Of a stretch of DNA of 60,557 bases, positions 52,958-60,557 are shown one piece after another (position 1 is the first letter of the stretch; each line of letters starts with the position of its first letter). Position numbers and translations under genes: made by a program. The notes below the pieces were generated by a model. It made no database searches and was not told the origin of the DNA. It saw only the letters and a list, made by a program, of their open reading frames with translations. The stretch is from Chara braunii (lineage: Eukaryota > Streptophyta > Charophyceae > Charales > Characeae): contig BFEA01000887.1 of the NCBI GenBank assembly GCA_003427395.1, positions 298,075 to 358,631 of the forward strand. Reading direction: 5' to 3'.

Positions 52958-53395
52958 GTCAGGATTTCCCTCCCTCTTCCCCATCCTATGACCACCACCA
53001 GCCCCTCTTATGCACTGATCAACCTTTGACTAGGTCTCCTCACCCTGGTGTCAAGCTATGATTGTCAAAGGCTTTCCTGAGGGATGGGGGAGGAGGGGAG
53101 GAAGGGGGAGCGGGGGAACAGTGGGAGGACTTCAAATTCAAACCTTGTGGAAGAGAGAGTTAATAAGAGGTGAGATTCACATGCATGGAATGAAGTTCAA
53201 TAAACACTGTTTCTTCAACATTCTTGATTGTTTGTGAATTTCCACGTAAACTTTGAACATTGACGGCTATATTGGCATACACGGGGGGGGGGGAGACTTT
53301 ACTGTCTTCTTTAGGGAAATCATGGAGAGGAGAGGGCTTGGGCCCTACCAAGGTACAACCTACACTGTTTCTTGCCCAGGTCTAACCTATGACAC
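52958..53395. other. Start of the last visible intron; nothing recognised
   Basis: G-rich patch at 53085-53125 and a G run at 53284-53292. No exon with the expected continuation after Y-N-P-D-E-R was found. Confidence 0.4.
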
Positions 53396-53725
53396 CCCCT
53401 GATCAGCCTGGGTATACCCACCTAGCACAACTGTTATCAATTATTCTAGTTGTAATATGACCTAGAGGTTCTAGGCTTCTAGCCTATCATCAGGAGCTAC
53501 AGCCACCATCCACCCCCTCTACCTTAATTGTTCACTAGACCCCTCTCCAGTCACTGTTTGAAGTTGTACTGCTATTGTTTTGACTATGACATATAGGTTC
53601 TACCCTATTATCAGTAGATGTGCCACCACCATCCGCCCCTTACCTTAGTCGTCCATTATCCTGCTCTCTAATTGCGTGAAGTCTCACTGTTGTTGTTCTG
53701 GTCGTGATAGGTTGTATATCACCAG
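53396..53725 (+). repeat. Dispersed repeat with subunits of about 125 bp, second copy
   Basis: Three subunits with GTTCTA..CTATCATCAG, CCACCATCC.CCCC, ACTAGACCCCTCTCCAGTCA and GTTGTACT..ATTGTTTTG. Matches 5389-5830. Confidence 0.7.
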
Positions 53726-54401
53726 TCGGTACACAGCCACCTTATATATGCCCCCATACCCCGATCATCAAACTACATGTAGTTCCTTCCAGTCTTTGTA
53801 GCTGTGTCTTGTCATCACCCAGAGCAGTTCCCGTAGTGATTCCATGAATAATTCTCTGTGGAATTGGGTTTTCTAACTTTTTCAAACTTTTTCTTAAAGT
53901 GAAATGCCATAAAACATGAGCCAACATCTATAACACGAAGATCAGAATCACCATCAGGAAAAATTCAAGAAAAAGATATCATGATGTAGGGTAGGGGTCA
54001 CCATCTGCTCCCATACCTCTGCCATCGACCGGACCTACTCTGGTTTATTTTTCAATTTTGGAAGCAGACAATCCCACTACTACTCAAACCCCCAGATGGC
54101 CCCCCCAAGCGGTCGCTACCCCCCCAGAAAGCCCCACTGAGCCCACTCCTCCGAGGCAGGATCAACACCCATCCAAGGCCGTCACTAACCCCCCAGAAAG
54201 CCCCACTCCCTTTGACGGAGGATCAACACCAAGGCCTCTGACACCCCAGAAGGCCCCAGCTGTTGGGACCCCCCTTCCCCATCCCACCTGCGGCCCTGCC
54301 CCCCCACAAGGTAACCAGTTACTTGATCATCCACTCCACAAGGCCTACCTGGCCCATCCCCTTCACCCCAGCTATCTCAGTACTATATGATATGCATTGG
54401 G
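53726..54401. other. Unannotated; proline-rich C-tract segment
   Basis: 54090-54270 has two near-repeats of CCCCCCAGAAAGCCCCACT. A 110-codon frame here is compositional. No gene called. Confidence 0.4.
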
Positions 54402-54630
54402 CCATTCGGAATCGAACCTTGGACCTCTTCCTTACAGCCCCTACGTCTGCCCACTGAGCTACTGCATCAACTGACCTGTGTATGCACTGTACTAGGGTGG
54501 GGGACAAGTACGTGGGGTGCCAACCTAGCACAAACGAATCGTGTGCAGGGGCGGTTGAGGGGCGATAGAATCGAATGCCCAACTTCCCCGTTGCAATGCC
54601 AGAGATCTAACCAACTGAGCTGCCAACTAA
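54402..54630 (-). mobile_element. Dimeric tRNA-like SINE, copy 2
   Basis: On the minus strand head 1 (54563-54627) has A box CAGCTCAGTTGGTTAGATC and B box GGCATTCGATTCT. The body contains CACGTACTTGTCCCCCACCC. Head 2 (54402-54480) has A box GTAGCTCAGTGGGCAGACG and B box AAGGTTCGATTCC. Confidence 0.8.
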
Positions 54631-54778
54631 TACCTCCACCAAAACTTCTGCACCCTGCTCAGACAAATTTAATTGTTCTCAGGCAAGGGTGAATCCACAA
54701 GAACTTTCTTTTTGTTTCCAGAACGAAGGCTTGGGTTACGTTTGAGGGTGTCGAGAGCATCCCCCACTAGACTCCACG

Positions 54779-55080
54779 ACATGGTAGCTCAGTGGGTAAA
54801 GCTCTGGTGTTGCGATGGGGAGGTTGCGGGTTCAATTTCGTGGACCCTCAGCCTCCCCCACAAATAACCAGTTGGAGCTAGTTTGCCATTCCATGTACTT
54901 ATCCCCCAGCCAGGCATTTTGTCAAGCCTCAGCTTCCCCCACAGATAATCAGTTGGAGTTAGATTGGAATCCCACGTGCTTGTCCCCCAGCCAGGCACAG
55001 CGTACATACAGACCGATTGATGTCGTAGCACAGTAGGTTGAGCTGAGCTGTCACAAGAAAGAGATTCAGAAGGTCGATAT
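54779..55080 (+). mobile_element. Dimeric tRNA-like SINE, copy 3, with duplicated body
   Basis: Head 1 (54781-54843): ATGGTAGCTCAGTGGGTAAA and B box GCGGGTTCAATTTC. The body segment (CCTCAGCYTCCCCCACARAT to TATCCCCCAGCCAGGCA-like) is present twice (about 54846-54915 and 54926-55000). Head 2 (55015-55080): GTAGCACAGTAGGTTGAGC with a weak B box. The order is as in 54402-54630 but on the opposite strand. Confidence 0.75.
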
Positions 55081-55305
55081 TGGTCAAGGACACAGTGGGA
55101 CACAAACAGGGATACAGTGTAGTGGAGGGTCAAGTAGTCGGAGACCATAGTGCTTTGCTTTGCTGTTGGGCAGGGCTGTAGGCTAGGGGCAGGGATAGGG
55201 GGACTTCTCTCCTAGGTAGAGCTCTAGCGGAGACGGCCTTTTGGGCGCAGCGCTATCGGGAGCGCTGCGCCCGACCAGACTGGGACTACCCGGTTGACGC
55301 GGGGT

Positions 55306-55485
55306 GCGCTTGCACGTTGGCATGGGCGGCGGGTAGAGTCGAGGTGAGACGACGCTGGAGGAGTGGCGCGGTGGTAGGAGATGGCGTGATGAGGCGCGCT
55401 TGCATGTTGGCATGGGCGGCGGATAGAGTGGCGGTGAGACGATGCTGGAAGAGTGGTGCGGTGGTGGGAGATGGGGTGAAGAAAA
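55306..55485. repeat. Two tandem 90-bp units, open in one minus-strand frame
   Basis: GCGCTTGCAYGTTGGCATGG starts at 55306 and 55396. On the minus strand the frame 55497-55183 (104 codons) reads both units in phase as a 30-residue repeat (SSSIVSPPLYPPPMPTCKR / SSSVVSPRLYPPPMPTCKR). No recognised domain. Could be repeat-derived and noncoding. Confidence 0.7.
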
Positions 55486-55499
55486 GTACGTCTTCATAG

Positions 55500-56310
55500 T
55501 CGGCTTTTTGCGGTGTGAAGGTCGGCATGACCATCATGGGGAGTGTTGCGGCGAATCATCGGTCTTCTTCCTCTTCTTCAGCTGCGTTTCATATCGATGG
55601 CTGTCCTAACGATCTACTCGACTTTTGTCCGCTCAGTCTATAGTCCGGAAGGTAAGTTTACCTAAGTAAGCCATGGTTGGGTGGAAAAGGCGATGCGGTA
55701 GGTGAAACCCTTCCCTCTTCCTCAGCTGTACGGTAAGTGGTTAGCTAGGGTGTTTTTTGAACCCCCTGTGGCGAGTTGTCAACGGGCTTGGCGAGGGAGT
55801 GCCACACTGTTTTTGTTTCCTAGACGGAATTGAAGATGGTCGTTCATGTCTTTGGTGTTAGCTCTGCCTTGAGCTTGAAAAGCTAGCAGTGGGAGGAAGC
55901 GAGTCTTTCCTCCCCCAAAGACGCAGCGGTAGGGTTCGAGGGGTGGGAGGAAAGTGGTGGGGTGAGGAAGAAGGGATAGGGGGCTGTTTTGTCGATTTGG
56001 AATCTAACCCACGCGTGGCTTTGAAATCCACTAATGCCCTTGTAACCAAGCTTTTTAATCATGTTGTGTTCCATGGATAATAACTTGGGATTTCGATTCA
56101 TGATTCTTGATTGTTTTTTTCTAGGCTGATTGATTGGTATGATCTTGTACTCGTTCGATGATCAACTCGATAGTTCTCTTTTGTTTCTTTGATAATTCTT
56201 GAGTATCGCTCGTAGTCATTTTTTGCGCAACTCTTATTCAAGAGTATGTTCCTTGCCATATAGTTTGTTCTCTTTATCAATGACCTCAACTACGGTTTGG
56301 ACTATTTCAT
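55500..56310. other. Unannotated sequence
   Basis: No gene recognised. T-rich from 56100 on. Confidence 0.35.
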
Positions 56311-56313
56311 GAC

Positions 56314-56490
56314 TTCAGATATTCGTGAGTCCACTAATGGACATCCTAAATGAATTTCTTAAATTGCTTTTTCCAATTCTAAATTCCAGAAGATGGTTTC
56401 AGATATTTGTGAGTCCACTAATGGACATCCTAGATGAATTTCTTAAATCGCTTTTTCCAAGTCTAAATTCCAGAAGATGGTTCAGATAGA
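56314..56490. repeat. Tandem duplication of about 84 bp
   Basis: TTCAGATATTYGTGAGTCCA starts at 56314 and 56398, and a third start, TTCAGATAG, lies at 56481. The units differ at a handful of positions. Confidence 0.88.
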
Positions 56491-56799
56491 TTTCCCAAAT
56501 TAGGCTTCTGAAGTATTTTCTATTCGAAAAAAATCCAAGTCGGCTAACTCTCAACCTCCTGGTCTTGTGTATCGTGCGGTAAAACGTGACTCGGATTGGC
56601 TTTTTTCGGTTAGTATAATTGCGGCTTGTTGTGTGTCTCTGTGTTCTGTGAGGTTCTCCTTTAGGTCTGGAGCCCCTCCCCGTGAGGGTCTCACAAGGTG
56701 ATCTTGCTGTCTGAGGGAAGGAATAACTTCGAGGGCCACATAGTGAGCAGAATGGGGGGAAGCTAGAATTGGACGATGGAAGGTAGTAAGGGGGTTCTC

Positions 56800-57745
56800 A
56801 ACAGAGGAAGGTTGTCGGTTAGGGTAAGTAGGTTAGAAGGACAATGCTGGGACGACACAGGCCGATGCTGGAGCTTTTGCTATGTGACCCAGGGGGAGCC
56901 TGAGGCCTGTGAAGTTATGCCGAACGCATAACCAGACAGTCCGACGTGGTCGGCGCCGGGCTATTGACCCTGTAACTTGTTTAGGGGCTTGCCGCTAAGG
57001 GAATTGTCGAGGGAGGAAGGCACTTCCGGTCCGTCATAACTAGGTTGGTCGGTACTGGGGAGGGTTGTGGTGCCCTGTTACCCTAGCAGAAGGGGGTATG
57101 AGATCAAGTGAGTTCTGGTACGAGGACTGAAAGCCTGGACCGACACTCCGTCTGTTGAGGGGGGGAGTTTAGGATAGTAGGCACTTTTAGTTTCCTCCCC
57201 CCCGCTCTCATAAATCTCATGAGGAAAATCTCAACAAGAGTTGGTCGTTTGGTGGTCCTGGAATGTTTTTAGGACTATGGGATTCCTACTAGCTCATCCT
57301 AAGGTGGCTTCGGCGCTGTTATACTCAGTGATCTGCGGTTGTTCGATGCCAGAACGATGCTGGCCGGTGCTGGGGAGTTGCCCTGTAACCTGCAATGCAG
57401 GAGCGTGAGGCCTGGTAAAGAGATCTGGGGATGCTTTGGGGTGGGGGTGTGAGGCCTGGAAGAGCTCGGCAGGGAGTAAGACAGTTTTGGAGGACTTTGG
57501 AAGGGTTTGTGAGGGATTTTGAAATTTTGGAACATTTGCAGGACCTCTGCGGCCTATTCTCATGCTCCCTGAATTACTGTAAGTGTTCTTAGGTACCTTA
57601 AAAACAGAATAAGGTGGGTGGGAGAAGGAAATGGTGGGATATCACGCGTCCTACTATTGAGGGGGCTAGCTGGTAGGATGGGAGTAGGGTATAGCAGCAG
57701 CGGAGATGGTGGCTCTGCTGCAGTCAGTCTTGGCCGGAGTGAGGT
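56800..57745 (-). repeat. Dispersed repeat R1, inverted long copy
   Basis: Reverse complement of the 24440-25060 type. Blocks: GCAGAGCCACCATCTCCGCT (57700-57719 region), CCAGGCCTCACGCTCCTGCA (57395-57415 region), CTTCCTCCCTCGACAATTCC (57000-57020 region) and TCGGCATAACTTC (56915 region). Also related to 7060-7410. Confidence 0.65.
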
Positions 57746-58040
57746 AAAGAGGTTTGATGGGGGTCTTTCTGAGTTGTTTTCTGAATTCTTGTTGTAGTCA
57801 TTCAAAAAAAAAAAAAAAACAATTCTTAATCTGGCTCCAATTTTTCTTCGCCGAAGGAGGGTAATGGCCCTGGTACCCTAAACATTCAAAATTGTCTTTC
57901 AGTTGCTTCTGGTTCAATGGGTTAATTGGTTCCGGGGATAAGAGGACTTTATGGTCTTTTTTTTTTTTTAAACCTCGTGACAGAGGGCTTACACTTACGA
58001 AGGTAATACGGGCCCCCTCCTTGAGTGGTGCCCTGTGTTA
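57746..58040. other. Unannotated; A and T homopolymers
   Basis: A run at 57804-57819 and T run at 57958-57969. Possibly retroposon tails, but no body could be assigned. Confidence 0.35.
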
Positions 58041-58130
58041 AAGGCTGCACCGACTGGTGGGGAGCTGCACCTGCTGGAAAACGGTCCATGGTCCCCCACA
58101 ATACAACTGAATGATTGTGAAATCATCTAT
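58041..58130 (-). mobile_element. Stem-loop retroposon remnant
   Basis: The minus strand shares TTTTCCAGCAGGTGCAGCTC and CCCACCAGTC with the copies near 37096 and 37419. The downstream stem half is eroded. Confidence 0.4.
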
Positions 58131-58659
58131 GTCTGCCTACGTGTCCGAAACTCTTATGTCTGAAGAGAAAGTATCTTTTTTTTTTTTTTTTGTCCCTTTC
58201 ACGCGCGGGCAATGTAAAACTGAACTTTATACCTCTCTTCAGTGAAGGGAGGTTACCTCTCTCGGTGGAGAGAGGTAACGGCATGTTTGCCCCTTTGCCC
58301 TACCGGTTAGGGTGCAAGGTCGGGGCCGCCATGGGGGCCCAGCTAACACAAGGACCGAGTATAACTGTGCCTCCCTTCTCATCTTCCCCGACAAAAAGCT
58401 ATGCTTGCAGGGGTCCTCTGTATACCCTTAGGAGTAGGGTAGGTAGGTAATGAAAGAAAGATATGTTCCACGATGACATGGCAGAACGCCAGTTAAAAAT
58501 ATGTGAGGTGAGAGAAAAATATATGGCTGTCCCCCGATGAGGAGAAGGCAGCTTTTCAAAGAAAAAAGAACCTAAACTTGATTCTTCTTGCCGAGCCTCT
58601 GGAACCTCCGAACTCTTCGAGAACAGCCCGTTTTCCCTAATGTCCCAACACTGGTGGAG
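58131..58659. other. Unannotated sequence
   Basis: T run at 58172-58187. Nothing further recognised. Confidence 0.35.
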
Positions 58660-58735
58660 TTACAAGTGGTTTAATAAAACAACACAGCCCCTTCTATTTT
58701 GGGGGGTGTCAGTCTGGTCGCTTATCACTGGTGTG
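58660..58735 (-). mobile_element. LINE-type 3' tail, diverged
   Basis: The minus strand gives GACCAGACTGACACCCCCCA, AAATAGAAGGGGCTGTG, then TTGTTTTATTAAA. The stem is CCCC/GGGG (58687-58707), as in the 4740 copy. Confidence 0.55.
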
Positions 58736-59499
58736 CGTTTTTTGAACAAGCAAGGGGGGAGATTGAACAGAGAAGCAAGTCAGCCTATCCTTGTGGCTCG
58801 AGCTGCCTATACCAGGGGGGTTTGCTTCTGCTCAACCCACTCCCACCCTTTGGTCTTTCCTCGGGGATTATCTGGCAAGTCGGGAGGCTTACTAGCAGCA
58901 CCCACGCACGCTGCAGGATAATCCCTGAGAGGGCAAGGCAAGGAGCGGGGGGGGGGCAGTCCTAGCAGCCCCTCAGGCCGCATATCACTCATTCAACATT
59001 CCTGCTGTGTTTGCCTAGCCTGTATGTTTCCCCTGCCTACTGTCCCTAAGTTATCTCTGTCTGTCTATCATCCAAACCTTGTTGTTCTACCCTTCCTACC
59101 TTAAGGTTTTCCCCGGATCTTAACCCTATCTCCATATGTTTCATCTTTGTATGCTATCCGTTCCCTACATTGCCCTGGTTCCCCTCTTCCCCCAGTCATA
59201 CTGTCTGTGACTCTTTGGCCTACTTGGCTGTGTAGTTCCTATATTGCCTATGTTACTGGCCCCAGCGTTAACCCTTTTTGCCCTCTTACCCTGATCCTTG
59301 GGTGTACGAAACCCTCACCCAAAAAACTCCCCTAATCCTCCTTCTGATCTGTGTATGCCACCTTGTTACTCCCTACTATAATGCATCTATTAGCCTCCCA
59401 TCATCAAACCTACTTTCAGTCTCACCCATCCCTCCTAACTATGATGCACATCAGTTGAGGTCTCTATGCTAGCCCAATTCTAATCTGATTCTTCCTCAT
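58736..59499. other. Unannotated sequence
   Basis: No gene supported. G run at 58949-58956. Confidence 0.35.
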
Positions 59500-60557
59500 T
59501 CTGGGGTCTAGGCATATGGCACATGAGGATCAGGCCAAACTGCATTTGGCCCGTCTGGGGGTCCCAGTCGAGCAATTGCGGGTACAGGCCCCATCTTGCC
59601 CAAAAGGCTCGTTCGTTCTGCTCCCCTGTGCACCTGCTCTGAAGGTGGGCCATGAGGGCAACTCTGATATTTTCCAGTGCCTTCTCTTAGTATAGTTGGA
59701 GCGGTGGAGCTGTTCCCTGTCTACAGCGTTCATTTCTCAGGGTCCACAGGGCCATAATGCTGAGCTCGTATGGTTTCTGTAGCCAGCATGTCTTCTGGTT
59801 TGGCCATATCCACTTTCATCAGAGCCCCTGGGAGGATCACAGCGTCGTCCATCTCCGTGACATCCCGCGGTGATCTGGCCGCCACTTCTTGTGCCCACCA
59901 TTCCCAAAAAAGGCCCTGGCGATCGGGCACCGCACGACGAGATGAGGGACGGACTCCACTTGTCCGCACCCTGCAGCGCATTCCTGATCCTTGTGTTGGC
60001 TCTTAAGTGTCAGCCATTGTGCTGTTGGGATCACCAGATGGTAGATTTGCCATAATACCCCAGCCTGTTTCTGGTCTGGCAAGGCAGCCAAGATGGCACA
60101 TTGCTCATTCCACTTCCTCTTCGTCCACCTGTTGAAATATGCATCTGGGAGCCCGCTCCTCTTGCCCCAGCGGTCCCTGAGTTCTCTCCAGATGTCCACC
60201 GGCTCCAGCAAGGAGTTGTAAATGTTTTTTGTAGATTTCATCTGCATCCTTGGGGCCGGCCATTCCCATTGTCTCGGATCTCAGACCAGACCCCGCTGCC
60301 TTGTTGCTAGCTGGTATGGCAGGTATTGTCTCTTCCCCTCCTTTCCTCCTTCGCACACCACCACTGTTTCAAACGAGCTCCTATCTACCACCTTGGGGTA
60401 CCCCCCTTCCTGCATGCCGACCTCCTGCAGAGGTGCCCCAAGTCCTTCATATCCCGAGCTTACCAACCATCCGGTGACTTCCAATCTCCCTTCAGCTACC
60501 ACCCGTTCGATCCTGTATACCTTCTCAGGTCTCCGCACTCCCTTCACTTTCACACAC
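59500..60557 (-). pseudogene. LINE ORF2 C-terminal remnant on the minus strand
   Basis: Frame 60247-59837 reads IYNSLLEPVDIWRELRDRWG, then NRWTKRKWNEQCAILAALPD, LWQIYHLVIPTAQWLTLKS and a finger CAAGCGQVESVPHLVVRC (59940-59995). The HX4C half is standard but the first cysteine pair is altered (CX3C). Further pieces lie on either side in other frames (60553-60281; 59733-59530, ALENIRVALMAHLQ-like). It is frameshifted and extends past the right edge. It belongs to another LINE family than the 12.4-kb copy. Confidence 0.72.

Noticed and set aside
52385-52470. tRNA-like sequence on the minus strand
   Set aside because: A B-box-like GGCTCTAGTCC is present without a credible A box.
54058-54390. Proline-rich 110-codon frame
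   Set aside because: Due to C-rich repeats (CCCCAGAAAGCCCC). No start context, no family.
54781-54845. Functional tRNA gene
   Set aside because: A and B boxes are good, but acceptor and anticodon stems do not pair well and the unit sits in a repeated SINE architecture.

Overview
The window looks like nuclear DNA of a green-lineage eukaryote, most probably a streptophyte alga or another flagellate-sperm plant. This is inference. The clues are a U6-like fragment with the plant-type 5' end, LINEs with the zf-RVT tail common in plants, TTTAGGG-like motifs, very large repeat-filled introns, and a cilium-type kinase. Many single Ns and one 650-base N gap mark it as a draft assembly.

Only one host gene is supported. 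It is a MOK (MAPK/MAK/MRK-overlapping kinase, the RAGE/LF4 family) gene on the + strand, spread over more than 50 kb. Eight exons (2696-2820, 27792-27871, 35529-35659, 40635-40717, 41857-41927, 44186-44298, 49929-50010, 52829-52957) have GT..AG boundaries and matching phases and join into an open kinase domain. A 7-nt coding start (2454-2460, M-H-K split) is a plausible first exon. The last kinase segment and the C-terminal tail are not in the window. In Chlamydomonas the family member LF4 limits flagellar length, so a ciliary or flagellar role is likely.

The rest is mostly mobile DNA inside the introns. Intron 1 (25 kb) holds a broken Ty3/gypsy chromovirus with its 3' LTR (about 7.5-10.15 kb), a LINE 3' fragment (10.2-12.06 kb), and a roughly 10.6 kb LINE with tandem 5'UTR monomers, ORF1 with a CCHC knuckle, ORF2 with endonuclease, RT and zinc finger, and a poly(A) tail (about 12.4-23.03 kb). 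Intron 2 holds an inverted solo LTR with a 4-bp duplication (28786-30069) and a younger 5'-truncated LINE with a 15-bp duplication (30304-33257) nested in an older LINE remnant. Introns 5 and 6 hold gag-like remnants on the minus strand. A further LINE C-terminus lies on the minus strand at the right edge.

Small dispersed elements recur throughout: a near-palindromic MITE family of about 107 bp starting ACCGTCTTC, a second inverted-repeat family bounded by AAACCACCAGTAC, dimeric tRNA-like SINEs, and short poly(A)-tailed elements that share a 3' stem-loop with the LINE. That stem-loop shows compensatory change between copies.

One piece is not genome. Positions 44351-44388 are a Nextera mate-pair junction adapter, followed by a 94-bp exact copy of 24172-24265. 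This is an assembly artefact 52 bp downstream of a kinase exon.
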